A stretch of 64,000 nt of DNA from Phycisphaeraceae bacterium (GTDB taxonomy: Bacteria > Planctomycetota > Phycisphaerae > Phycisphaerales > Phycisphaeraceae). The DNA lies in the NCBI GenBank assembly GCA_020851465.1, contig JADZCR010000001.1, positions 434,001-498,000 on the forward strand, given 5' to 3'. The notes under the pieces are model-generated. The model had not been told where the DNA came from. It worked only from the letters and a program-made list of their open reading frames with translations, and searched no databases. This document shows positions 56,100 to 64,000 of the stretch, in pieces. Position numbers and translations under genes: made by a program. The stretch's first letter is position 1. Each line of letters begins with the position of its first letter.

Positions 56100-57017
56100 A
56101 TGAAAATCAAGAAGGGCATCCTGCTTGCCGCGCTCTGTGGTGCGGCACTTCTGCCCGCGATACCCGCGGGGGCGGATACGCTGACCCTGTCGGGTACCGT
56201 GCGAGACTTCAAGCGCGGCGATAAGGCGGGCGGGCACCCGGACTTTGAAACCTGCAATACGGTTTCAGGTCACGGAACGTATGGTCACGTAATCAACCTT
56301 GTCGGGCCGAACCTGGGCAGCGACGGCAAGCCAGTCTATAACTCCGTCCGCCCGAGCAACGACTCGATGTCCAGCGCGAGCAACTTCAACAAGTGGTACA
56401 ACGACGTGGCAGGCGTAAACATGTCCATGCCGTTGTCGATCACGCTTAGTAACGGCAAATCAACACCCGGCGGTGTGTATTCGTACTCGACCAATAAGTT
56501 CTTCCCCATCGACGGCCAACTCCTGGGTAACCAGGGCCAGAAGGACTCGACGGGTAAGGAGAGGAACTTCTCGTTTACCTATGAACTCAACACCAAGTTC
56601 AGTTATGAGCCTGGCCAGAACTTTAAGTTCACCGGCGACGATGACGTCTGGGTGTATATCAACGGTGTCAAGGTGATCGACCTCGGGGGCGTGCATGGCG
56701 CGGTGTCGGGTAACGTCGTACTTTTTGACGGCAAAGCGTTCATCTATAACGCCACGCTGCCATTCCCCGTCACCGGCGCGGTGAAAAAGGTCAGCTCCAG
56801 CTATGCCTCATCGCTGGCGAGCAAGTGGTCCGCGGCTGACCTCTCGGGTAATGCGCCCAAGAAAAACGACATCTATATCGATCTGGATCTGGAGGACGGC
56901 CAGAAGTGTACGCTCGACTTCTTTTTTGCTGAGCGGCACGTGACGGAGTCCAACTTCCGTATTGATACGAGCATCCTGTTACAGGAAGCCAAACCCATCA
57001 CTGCTCTCTATGACTAA
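56100..57017 (+). CDS. Secreted fibro-slime domain protein
   Basis: A 305-residue exported protein with a signal peptide (KIKKGILLAALCGAALLPAIPAGA). Visible fibro-slime/PA14-like elements are an early LTLSGTVRDFKRGD, a Cys-poor central region with FSFTYELNTKFSYEPG, then FTGDDDVWVYINGVKVIDLGG (the family core), and a C-terminal DLEDGQKCTLDFFFAERHVTESNFRI. The family is found in secreted adhesins and slime proteins. Placement directly after pilus genes and before a terminator suggests it ends the pilus cluster, perhaps as a surface or pilus-associated adhesin (inference). Confidence 0.9.
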   Translation: MKIKKGILLAALCGAALLPAIPAGADTLTLSGTVRDFKRGDKAGGHPDFETCNTVSGHGTYGHVINLVGPNLGSDGKPVYNSVRPSNDSMSSASNFNKWYNDVAGVNMSMPLSITLSNGKSTPGGVYSYSTNKFFPIDGQLLGNQGQKDSTGKERNFSFTYELNTKFSYEPGQNFKFTGDDDVWVYINGVKVIDLGGVHGAVSGNVVLFDGKAFIYNATLPFPVTGAVKKVSSSYASSLASKWSAADLSGNAPKKNDIYIDLDLEDGQKCTLDFFFAERHVTESNFRIDTSILLQEAKPITALYD

Positions 57018-57059
57018 AGAGCGGGGAACCCCTCCGCTGAAATCAAAGATTTCGACTCA

Positions 57060-57097
57060 GCAACGCTGCGCCCGAGGGGACGCGGCGTTGCTTTTTT
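57060..57097 (+). terminator. Intrinsic terminator after the fibro-slime gene
   Basis: A stem of GCAACGC (57060-57066) with GCGTTGC (57085-57091) and an inner GC-rich stem in between, followed by six T. It lies 43 bp past the stop codon, ending the pilus/fibro-slime transcript. Confidence 0.9.
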
Positions 57098-57156
57098 ATA
57101 ACCCCATCACCGCCACACGATTGGCGGATTACGTCGGAGATCAGTGTGCAGAAGAG

Positions 57157-58443
57157 TCAATACCGCTTGATGACTAACGTATCGTTCTGACCGCCGAAGC
57201 CGAAACTATTTGAGAGTGCCACATTGACCTTGGCCGGTCGGGCGTGGTTAGGCACGTAGTCCATATCGCAAGCAGGATCGGGCTTATTGAGATTGATCGT
57301 CGGGGGGAGCATGTTGTCACGAATCGCCAATACACAGGTAATCAGTTCCACGGCACCGGCTGCGGCGATCAAGTGGCCAAGCATGCTTTTGACCGAGCTC
57401 ATCGGCACTTTACGAGCGTGCTCACCAAAAACATGCTTGACTGCGAGAGTTTCGATGGAGTCGTTTTCCTTGGTCCCTGTCCCGTGCGCGGAAATGTAGT
57501 GAATGTCCCGAGGTTGAACATTTGCGTCGGAGAGGGCCTGCTTCATGGATGCGATCGCACCGCGTCCGTCAGGGTGGATGTCAGTGATGCGATAGGCGTC
57601 CGCGCTGGAGCCGTAGCCGACGATCTCCGCGAGGATTTTCGCGCCACGCTGCTGCGCGTGATTGAGGGTTTCGATGATGAGCATCCCTGCACCTTCGCCG
57701 AGTACGAACCCATCACGATCCACACTGAATGGCCGGCTTGCGGTCAGGCAGGAGTCGTTACGTCGTGAGAGCGCGGTGAGTCGGTTGAAGCCTGTAACGC
57801 CGAAGGGGTGAATCATCGTGTGCGCGCCGCCGGTGATCATGACGTCCGCATCACCGCGACGGAGAATCTGTGTCGCCTCGCCGATGGCCTGTGTGCTGGC
57901 GGCACAAGCGGTGAGACAGTTGTATGCCGGTCCCTGTGCCTCAAACTCCATTGCTAGATGGGTCAGTGGCATATTCGGTTCTTGCTCGATTTCGCGCGTC
58001 GCATTCATCCGTGTCTCTGCGAGCTTCGACCACGCCACCGTGTCCAGTGACTTTTTCTCCTGATCCCAACCGCCAAGATTCGCCGCGACGTAATTATCAA
58101 AATCGAGAGAACCTTCACCTGAGCCGAGGTAAATCCCCATTCTCTGGCGGTCGAGATCCTGATAGCGATCCAGTCCGGAAGATTTCCATGCTTGTGTCGC
58201 AGCTCCGAGTGCAAATCCGGTATTCAGTCCCACTCCTTCGTGGATCGTCGGATTTTTCACGTAGCCGCGGTAGTCGTAGTCTTTAACCTGCGCGGAAAAA
58301 CTGGTTGGAAATGTTGTGGCGTCGAAACGGGTTGTCGGACCGATGCCGCATTCACCCCTGAGAAGGCGTGACCAGACAGTTTCTATATCGTGGCCGAGCG
58401 GCGTGACCCAACCGATACCTGTAATGACGATGCGTGGTGTCAT
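57157..58443 (-). CDS. Beta-ketoacyl-ACP synthase, catalytically complete (FabF/KS-alpha type)
   Basis: A 428-residue condensing enzyme. The catalytic triad is intact: Cys180 (NCLTACAASTQAIG), His320 (ISAHGTGTKEND) and His357 (SVKSMLGHLIAAAG). It should condense malonyl-ACP with an acyl chain. It follows a second, triad-less ketoacyl synthase gene by 92 bp on the same strand. This resembles the KS/chain-length-factor pairs of type II polyketide and polyene systems. A role in ordinary fatty-acid elongation as FabF is the alternative; no ACP, FabD or FabG lies in this block. Confidence 0.9.
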   Translation of the reverse strand: MTPRIVITGIGWVTPLGHDIETVWSRLLRGECGIGPTTRFDATTFPTSFSAQVKDYDYRGYVKNPTIHEGVGLNTGFALGAATQAWKSSGLDRYQDLDRQRMGIYLGSGEGSLDFDNYVAANLGGWDQEKKSLDTVAWSKLAETRMNATREIEQEPNMPLTHLAMEFEAQGPAYNCLTACAASTQAIGEATQILRRGDADVMITGGAHTMIHPFGVTGFNRLTALSRRNDSCLTASRPFSVDRDGFVLGEGAGMLIIETLNHAQQRGAKILAEIVGYGSSADAYRITDIHPDGRGAIASMKQALSDANVQPRDIHYISAHGTGTKENDSIETLAVKHVFGEHARKVPMSSVKSMLGHLIAAAGAVELITCVLAIRDNMLPPTINLNKPDPACDMDYVPNHARPAKVNVALSNSFGFGGQNDTLVIKRY

Positions 58444-58535
58444 AGGGGCATTGTAGCGGCGCGAGACGATTGATCCGGATGATTGGCGGACACGTGTTTC
58501 AGATCACAGGTGTGATCGCCCAGCCGTCATCAACA

Positions 58536-59888
58536 TCAGGTAGATGTGTTGACTCGCTCCAGTATCAGGGCAGCGTTTTGCCCGCCGAGACTGGCTCCGA
58601 AAGTCAGCACGTGTCGCAGTGTTGCCGACCGAGAGGGTGCGGTCCCTGCGTGGATGCCGTCCAGAGGATTATCGCAATTCAGAGTCGCGGGTATGGTTTG
58701 TTCGACGAGGGCTTTAGCGGCAATGGTGACATCAATGCCACCTGATCCAGCGCCGCAGTTGCCCGCATAGGGTTTCATGGAAACGATCGGCACCTTCGTG
58801 GCATAGTCGCCGAGTACTTCGCGGATTGCCGCAGCCTCAGCGCGATCGGACTCCGCCCACCCCAGACCAAAAGGAATCACCAGATCAATTTCATCAGCGC
58901 CAATTCCTGCCTCGCGCATCGCCGCTTTGATTGCCAGCGTGATGCCTTTACCTTGCGGATCGGGTTTGAGGTTTCGTGACTGTGGATGCACCGTCTGTGA
59001 AGCACCGAAGCCGCGGATGGCAGCATACGCGCGGGCACCGCTGGCATCCCTGCGTTTGTTGAACGTGTCTTCTGCTTCGAGAACCACGATGCCGCCGCCT
59101 TCTCCCAGAGCTGTACCGTTTGCTGACTTAGAAAACGGCCGGATCGCGGTGGTGGGAGCCTCGTAGTCGGTCGTTGTGAGCCGCCCGGTCATGAGTTGCC
59201 GCAGATAAGCCATCGGGTTGAGCTTGCTCTCCGCTCCGCCGCAGAAACAGGCATCAGCTGCGCTGCGCTGAATCACACGTAATGACTCGCCAATAGACAG
59301 TCCGCTGGATGCCTCGCCGCAGGTGATCGTATTTGATGGCCCCTGCGTGTCGTGAATAATCGTCACATGGCAGGCCAGCATGTTGGGCAGATATTTGAGA
59401 AGCCAGAGCGGGGTGAGGTGGGTCATGCCCTCCTTACCCCAGGCGTGGATATCAAACTCGCCGTTCGCAGCACGGGCGGAGTTGAGAGCATCGGTCAGCT
59501 CGTTGAGTTCCGCAGCGATAAGTCCAGCACCAATATGAGCGCCGACACGTGTCGGGTCGTAGGAAAGTGCGGGAGAGGCTGGGTCGCCCTCGGCTATGCC
59601 TCGCGTCACCAGCTTCGCATCACGTGCTGCCAGGTCGGCTGCGGCGACAGCCAGTTCAATATCCCGCGCCATGACCTTGATACCTTTGCGGTAGCTTTTG
59701 GGCACGAAATTGCTGACCTTGAAATCCCGTACTTCGCCGGCGATGCGGCAAGCGAAGCCCGCAGGGTCAAAGGCTGTGATTGGTGCAATTCCGCTCCGGC
59801 CGGTCCGTGCGGACTGCCACGTTGCCTCAATACCAAGGCCCATAGCACTCACTGGACCCAGGCCGGTTATTAGTACACGTCTGGCCAT
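58536..59888 (-). CDS. Catalytically degenerate ketoacyl synthase (chain-length-factor-like)
   Basis: A 450-residue protein with the thiolase fold of ketoacyl synthases (LITGLGPVSAMG start, EGGGIVVLEAED, FGASLGGQNAALIL end). Aligned without gaps to FabF from the GPS motif, the catalytic Cys is replaced by Glu192 (TITCGEASSGLSIG). The first catalytic His is Phe340 (IPFGLGW where HGTGT is expected) and the second is Asn377 (MKPYAGNCGAG instead of KPxxGH). All three changes are diagnostic of a non-condensing partner such as a chain-length factor, where Gln replaces the Cys. It lies directly upstream of the intact synthase gene, so a heterodimer is likely. Confidence 0.85.
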   Translation of the reverse strand: MARRVLITGLGPVSAMGLGIEATWQSARTGRSGIAPITAFDPAGFACRIAGEVRDFKVSNFVPKSYRKGIKVMARDIELAVAAADLAARDAKLVTRGIAEGDPASPALSYDPTRVGAHIGAGLIAAELNELTDALNSARAANGEFDIHAWGKEGMTHLTPLWLLKYLPNMLACHVTIIHDTQGPSNTITCGEASSGLSIGESLRVIQRSAADACFCGGAESKLNPMAYLRQLMTGRLTTTDYEAPTTAIRPFSKSANGTALGEGGGIVVLEAEDTFNKRRDASGARAYAAIRGFGASQTVHPQSRNLKPDPQGKGITLAIKAAMREAGIGADEIDLVIPFGLGWAESDRAEAAAIREVLGDYATKVPIVSMKPYAGNCGAGSGGIDVTIAAKALVEQTIPATLNCDNPLDGIHAGTAPSRSATLRHVLTFGASLGGQNAALILERVNTST

Positions 59889-59968
59889 GCGAAAATCCGA
59901 CTCCGTACGAAGCGGAGTAGTGTAAGCGGGAAAAATCAGACGGGGAAATGGGGCGGTTCGGGCCAGAC

Positions 59969-60868
59969 TTAGCGCGGACGGGGATCGTCATCGCGCCCGG
60001 TACCGGAAAAGAGCCGGTTATGCGCGCCGGTCCGTGCTTCTACGGAGTCATCGGTATTGACGACATATCCAAGCATCGTCCGATTGAGCCTCTCGACGTG
60101 ACCATCAATGAACGACACGTTAGCTGCACCACCGTGGCGGTCATCCGTAGCGGAGCGGTTGATATCAGCGCGGTTCGCATCATCGCAATAGTCGCTCTGG
60201 GCTGCGGGTAACAGGCGTGGCGGGTCGAGTGACCAGCCGTGATTGCTGACGTTGGTCAGGGCCGATGCCGTACCGGAGGCGTCGTAAGGTGTCCGGGTAC
60301 TCTTGGGGCGACCTGAAGCGGTACCCAGCGCATCGCCAGCCAGCACGGTCTGGCTGACTAAATTTTCAACCCGTACGGGGAAGTTGATAGCAACGCCGCT
60401 CGATCCGATCCTGCTATTTCCCAAAAATTGGTGGTTGTATCCGTAGGGGAAGTTTCGATTGTTGACCCGTTCGGGCACGGTGGGGCAGACGAATATTTTG
60501 TGGGTGACCAGTCGGGTGTTGTCGTTTGAGCTATCAACGTCGTTGGGATTTGTGAAAGCGTAAAACCCCGCTGACGATCCCATGGTGACGTACCAGCGTG
60601 GCCGCCAGACGTGACCATTGCCGACATTGTAAATATTCGCCCCGCTGATATTGGGCATGCGTCCGGGCACCCCCAGGCCGCGGTGGTCGTTGGCGTAGAT
60701 CGCATATCCAAGCGAAACCTGGTGCAGATTAGATGAGCATTGAACCGCTCGCCCTGACTCCCGCGCGGAACTGAGCACCGGCAGCAAAATACCTATGAGC
60801 AAAGCGATAATCGAAATAACGACTAGTAATTCGATGAGCGTAAACGCTTGAGTGGTGTGGTGTCGCAT
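59969..60868 (-). CDS. Type II prepilin with H-X9-DG signature
   Basis: About 299 residues from the ATG at 60868; an earlier ATG at 60898 is possible and neither has a clear ribosome site. The prepilin leader ends with [29 protein letters not shown], and the C-terminal H-X9-DG motif is exact (His-GGAANVSFI-Asp-Gly-His). This pattern is a large expanded planctomycete family (DUF1559-like) thought to make pseudopilin-type surface or secretion filaments. It is the second of two adjacent paralogues on the minus strand. Confidence 0.86.
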   Translation of the reverse strand: MRHHTTQAFTLIELLVVISIIALLIGILLPVLSSARESGRAVQCSSNLHQVSLGYAIYANDHRGLGVPGRMPNISGANIYNVGNGHVWRPRWYVTMGSSAGFYAFTNPNDVDSSNDNTRLVTHKIFVCPTVPERVNNRNFPYGYNHQFLGNSRIGSSGVAINFPVRVENLVSQTVLAGDALGTASGRPKSTRTPYDASGTASALTNVSNHGWSLDPPRLLPAAQSDYCDDANRADINRSATDDRHGGAANVSFIDGHVERLNRTMLGYVVNTDDSVEARTGAHNRLFSGTGRDDDPRPR

Positions 60869-60997
60869 GATGTAAAAACAGCGGCGGGAATCCATCATTT
60901 CGTACTCGGAAAGCGTATTGCGTGTTCGCGGATACGCCTTGGCGTTACATCATTCAGACGTATGAAAGCGGACGGGAGTTTCAATCAGGCAGAAATT

Positions 60998-61867
60998 TTA
61001 GTTGATGCGATCATTGAACGGCGTCCAGGATCCTGATTCATAGCCGGGTAAGTACGACTTTGCAGGAGTGCGCGATACGTTGCCGCCGGGAAAAAGGATA
61101 TTGGCTCCGCCATTGTGGTGGACACCGGGATGGTGATCCGAACTGGTACTCGGCACGCCTAGAAATGCACCGATCCACATTGCCCAGACTTCACTGCTCG
61201 TCGAGCCGGGTATCGGAGGCGATCCGCCGAGGGGTATAGTGCTTCCCCAACGGTTGATTTCGTGCTGGTCCATCAAAACAATTTGATTACGCGGGAGTTG
61301 ATCCCATTTTGTAACGAGATTGGCGATCCCATCAAGAGACTGGATGCCATGGGTTACATTAAATCTTGTGTTGAAAAGGTAATCGAAAATTTTGTCAGCA
61401 CCCGTAATGAAGCCAACCCCGCTGCAATAGTAGTTTGTCTTGTTGGTGGTTGAAGGACAGTCAAAAACTTTCGAGTGTGTCCCTAAAAGGAAAAGATTTC
61501 GTTGCTCCGGGACCGTTGGTCCGACCGGCCCGCCATTCACATAGCCCGGATTAAATCGAAACCATTCGAGTGTCGAGTAGCGAATCGTTCCCGTAACCGA
61601 GTCCACGATCGTAGGGAATCGCGGTAGAGAGTCCTGATGATCGGCAGCATAGCTGTGCATGCCGATTCCAAGTTGGTGAAGGTTGTTGGAGCAGACGGTC
61701 GCACGGGTGGTTTCTCTTGCTTTACCCAAGGCTGGCAGAAGTAACGCGATCAGCAAAGCAATGATCGAAATTACCACCAGCAACTCAACGAGTGTAAAGC
61801 CTGTATATCTACGTTGAATTGTTGCAGGCGAACACTTCACGATGATGTGCCGCCCGAGTTGTCGCAT
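60998..61867 (-). CDS. Type II prepilin, H-X9-DG paralogue with altered motif
   Basis: A 289-residue paralogue with the leader [19 protein letters not shown] and a globular domain rich in aromatic loops. At the C-terminus the signature reads [18 protein letters not shown], so the Asp of DG is replaced by Gly. This is degenerate compared with the neighbour 99 bp downstream. It is probably a co-expressed pseudopilin with its neighbour. Confidence 0.85.
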   Translation of the reverse strand: MRQLGRHIIVKCSPATIQRRYTGFTLVELLVVISIIALLIALLLPALGKARETTRATVCSNNLHQLGIGMHSYAADHQDSLPRFPTIVDSVTGTIRYSTLEWFRFNPGYVNGGPVGPTVPEQRNLFLLGTHSKVFDCPSTTNKTNYYCSGVGFITGADKIFDYLFNTRFNVTHGIQSLDGIANLVTKWDQLPRNQIVLMDQHEINRWGSTIPLGGSPPIPGSTSSEVWAMWIGAFLGVPSTSSDHHPGVHHNGGANILFPGGNVSRTPAKSYLPGYESGSWTPFNDRIN

Positions 61868-62193
61868 GCGATTACCCTGTGCGATAGGACCGCAGATTAA
61901 GGGGCTCCAGCTAAATAATCCTAATCAAAGTTTAATCGAAGACAAGAGAATTTTGTCATTGGTTGGAAGGGAACTCGAAAATCATTGCCGGTGAGTGAAT
62001 TAATCCGTTCTAAGACCCGCGATGAAGACGGCTGCGATTAGTTTTGGCGTCGATTACATCAAGATAACCCACAAGCCGCACATAGAGCCGCTCGCAATCA
62101 GGAATTACCATCATGAACCTGGTTATCAGAGTAGGCGAAGTGTTGTAACTAATTTGTTGGCTATGCGATGCATTGATCCGCGGAATACGGGGA
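61868..62193. other. 326-bp intergenic region
   Basis: No credible gene. On the minus strand upstream of the prepilin it contains several GATTA repeats and AT-rich sequence where a promoter is expected, but no -35/-10 pair is convincing. A 62-codon plus-strand frame (62022-62210) lacks support. Confidence 0.45.
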
Positions 62194-62640
62194 TTATTCC
62201 AGCGGTTTGACCAATCCCGTCAGCAGGTATTCCGCAAATGCCCGGTTATAGAGTGCGCCGGGACGACGTTCACGGATTCGGTTGACAGTAGCGGCTGGCT
62301 CTTCTCCCAGATAGCGCATGATCAGTGCGACGATCAGGGCTGAGCGATTGAGTCCCATGCCACAGTGTGCGAGTACCCTGTCGCCGCGTTTAACCAGCTC
62401 TGCGCCGAGTTTGGCGACCGCGTGCAATCGATCGATATCTGGCATATCGCCATCGTTGATGGGCAGGTAAACATAGAGAAACTGACCGGCACCTTCGGGT
62501 ACGCCGGGGTCCACGCCGCCTTCGAGGTCAATCACGACGTTGATGCCGCGTTCAATGACGGCTGCCCAGTCGTTGATAACCGCCGAGAGAAAGAGCCTGC
62601 CGTGATCGTCGATCTGAGCGATGTCGAGCGGAGAATCCAT
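62194..62640 (-). CDS. Dual-specificity/tyrosine protein phosphatase
   Basis: About 148 residues from the ATG at 62640; the frame also opens at a TTG (62685). The catalytic P-loop HCGMGLNRS gives the H-C-x5-R-S signature with the Cys nucleophile and Arg, and an upstream Asp-rich loop (LPINDGDMPDID) can supply the general acid. This is a small single-domain phosphatase that removes phosphate from Tyr and perhaps Ser/Thr. It is divergent from the histidine kinase gene with at most 65 bp between them, so the two may share a control region. Confidence 0.86.
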   Translation of the reverse strand: MDSPLDIAQIDDHGRLFLSAVINDWAAVIERGINVVIDLEGGVDPGVPEGAGQFLYVYLPINDGDMPDIDRLHAVAKLGAELVKRGDRVLAHCGMGLNRSALIVALIMRYLGEEPAATVNRIRERRPGALYNRAFAEYLLTGLVKPLE

Positions 62641-62705
62641 ATCGTCATCGTAACGCTCTTGGAGTACTTTTTCTGAGCCTGCCAACCGCGAGTAAAATTC
62701 AAAGC

Positions 62706-64000
62706 ATGGACCAATCCAGCCGTACCCTTGCCTCGCGCATGGGGATCAGCACGCTTGTCCTGATTCTCGGCTTGCTGTTGCTGGCAGGTACCGCCATGTG
62801 GGGGCTTTACGGGATTGATGACAGCCTCATCCGTGCGTTGACAGCCTATGACCGGCTCAAGGCAACCTACGATGTCGCCCTGAGTGTGCAGCGTGCCAGA
62901 GAAATGCTCGACCGTCTCCCGCCTGATCGCACGGAGGTGGCATCGCAGCTCCGTGATGCGACGAAAAAACTTTATGAGTTGCCGCTCCAATCGGATCAGC
63001 AAATGATCGGTCAGGCGTGTGACGCTCTGGTAGCGGCGCAGCGGGCCTTGGATGATCGGGTGTCGGAAGATGGAATCGCGCGAGCGATCGGGAGTATCAA
63101 TCATGCTCTGGATGCGATGAACCATATCTCAGCCACGACTCGACAGGAGATGGCGGAAATCGACGGTGAGCGTTGGGTGCGCAAGACCAGCATCATGGTC
63201 ACGCTGGGCGCAGTGTCGCTTGTAGTCGTGACGGGTGCGATTTTGATCGGACTAATGCAGTATCGCAGCGTAATCGGGCCGTTACGACGATTGGGTGAAG
63301 GGGTGACCCGTCTGAAAGGACGGCGTTTTGATGCACCGCTGGCGGTACACGGCGATGCGGAGTTTGCGCAATTGGCGGAAGAGTTCAACCGGATGGCGGT
63401 AGAGCTTGATGGTTTCTATCGCAGCCTGGAAGAAAAAGTGGACGCCAAGAGTCGCGAACTGATCCGCTCAGAGCGTCTGGCGAGCATGGGTTTTCTTGCG
63501 GCAGGTGTGGCGCATGAAATTAATAATCCACTGGCAATTATCTCCGGTCACGCGGAATTGGCGGAACGTGGACTGTCCCGTGTCACCGTGGCTCGCAGTG
63601 CTGAGGTTGAAGACACCACCCGCTCATTGCGCGTCATTGCGGAGGAAGCGATACGGTGCAAGGAAATCACAGGTAAGTTGCTGGGTTTGATCAGAGGCGG
63701 TGATCGTGATCGTGTGACTGTGAACGTTCAGCAGGTGTCACAGGAAGTGAGCGATCTGGTGGCAGGGCTCCCTCGCTACCGCGGCCGTCGCGTGTCCGTC
63801 CGCTGCGAGGAGGGGCTTCAGGTCAGCGCCAACCAGGTCGAACTAAAACAGGTGTTACTGAATTTGGTCGTTAATGCTTTGGAGGCGACTGCTGACTTTG
63901 CAGCCACGGTAGCCGTGGTGGAGATTAATGCTCGCGGCATGGATGGTTTTGTAGAGTTGACGGTCAGCGATAATGGCAGGGGAATGGCTCCCGAAGTCCT
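62706..64000 (+). CDS. Sensor histidine kinase (partial, C-terminus beyond right edge)
   Basis: The frame is open to the right edge, so 431 codons are visible. An N-terminal helix (about 14-35), a periplasmic helical region (about 40-150) and a second helix (about 160-183) enclose a four-helix-type sensor. A HAMP linker (about 185-240) and coiled coil follow. Then comes the dimerisation domain with His in GVAHEINNPLAIISGHAEL and the start of the ATPase domain (LLNLVVNALEA N-box; SDNGRGM). It belongs to the NtrB/ZraS-like group. Whether a receiver or response regulator follows cannot be seen. Confidence 0.9.
   Translation, partial: MDQSSRTLASRMGISTLVLILGLLLLAGTAMWGLYGIDDSLIRALTAYDRLKATYDVALSVQRAREMLDRLPPDRTEVASQLRDATKKLYELPLQSDQQMIGQACDALVAAQRALDDRVSEDGIARAIGSINHALDAMNHISATTRQEMAEIDGERWVRKTSIMVTLGAVSLVVVTGAILIGLMQYRSVIGPLRRLGEGVTRLKGRRFDAPLAVHGDAEFAQLAEEFNRMAVELDGFYRSLEEKVDAKSRELIRSERLASMGFLAAGVAHEINNPLAIISGHAELAERGLSRVTVARSAEVEDTTRSLRVIAEEAIRCKEITGKLLGLIRGGDRDRVTVNVQQVSQEVSDLVAGLPRYRGRRVSVRCEEGLQVSANQVELKQVLLNLVVNALEATADFAATVAVVEINARGMDGFVELTVSDNGRGMAPEV

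Noticed and set aside
62022-62210. 62-codon plus-strand frame
   Set aside because: No ribosome site or homology signal; it runs into the phosphatase gene antisense.
1-64000. tRNA, rRNA, CRISPR arrays, insertion sequences or prophage genes
   Set aside because: No cloverleaf-like sequence, direct-repeat array, transposase or integrase motif was seen by eye. A tRNAscan/Infernal and CRISPR search would be decisive.

Overview
The window reads as a chromosomal segment of a planctomycete, most likely of the Phycisphaerae type. This is inferred from gene content, not from a 16S gene. The clues are type II prepilins with the H-X9-DG C-terminal signature, an exosortase/PrsT exopolysaccharide locus, a formaldehyde-activating enzyme of the tetrahydromethanopterin pathway, a DUF4838 secreted protein, a UroD-like corrinoid-type protein, a fibro-slime protein, and the mix of PhyH, Gfo/Idh/MocA and GH43-like proteins typical of glycan-degrading planctomycetes. 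Base composition looks even throughout. I saw no insertion sequences, prophage, CRISPR array, rRNA or tRNA.

Layout. 1-2.8 kb (minus): a CoA-transferase cut by the window edge, a FabG-type reductase, a small membrane protein, and fae with an intrinsic terminator. 3-8 kb: a large secreted DUF4838 protein (plus), then a nitrilase-fold hydrolase and a membrane-anchored secreted protein (minus). 8.2-15.5 kb (minus): a LysR regulator overlapping gltB by 4 bp, then gltD, forming a glutamate synthase operon with a palindromic candidate operator at its promoter. 15.7-19.7 kb: DUF501 protein, lactonase-type propeller, HtpX protease, YHS-like lipoprotein and a FlgM-like anti-sigma factor with a terminator. 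19.8-32.8 kb (minus): an exopolysaccharide/exosortase operon in the order Wza-like exporter, exosortase fused to EpsI, giant TPR protein PrsT, Wzz/BY-kinase-like protein with a broken P-loop, sugar epimerase and WecA-like initiating transferase. An 18-bp perfect palindrome lies just upstream.

33.4-45.9 kb: a UroD-superfamily protein; a two-gene copper module (cupredoxin-like protein plus lipoprotein NirK nitrite reductase) behind two tandem palindromes, one of which covers the predicted -10; a GH43/32-type propeller; gpsA; a hybrid histidine kinase; a Kelch/cadherin-like protein; a PhyH dioxygenase with a Gfo/Idh/MocA oxidoreductase. 46-49.4 kb (minus): GlsB/YeaQ-type membrane protein, M3 peptidase and argG.

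49.7-57.1 kb (plus): a type IV pilus set (pilT, pilC, a PilV-like prepilin, a large PilX-like protein with EF-hand-type loops, a PulJ-like prepilin) followed by a secreted fibro-slime protein and a terminator. 57.2-59.9 kb (minus): two ketoacyl synthases, one with an intact Cys-His-His triad and one with all three residues replaced, as in a chain-length-factor partner. 60-62 kb (minus): two H-X9-DG prepilins. 62.2-64 kb: a dual-specificity phosphatase divergent from a histidine kinase cut by the right edge.

The most distinctive signals are the KS/chain-length-factor-like pair, the NirK-cupredoxin operon with its tandem operators, the degenerate BY-kinase inside the exosortase locus, and the pilus cluster carrying a calcium-loop PilX-like protein and a fibro-slime protein.
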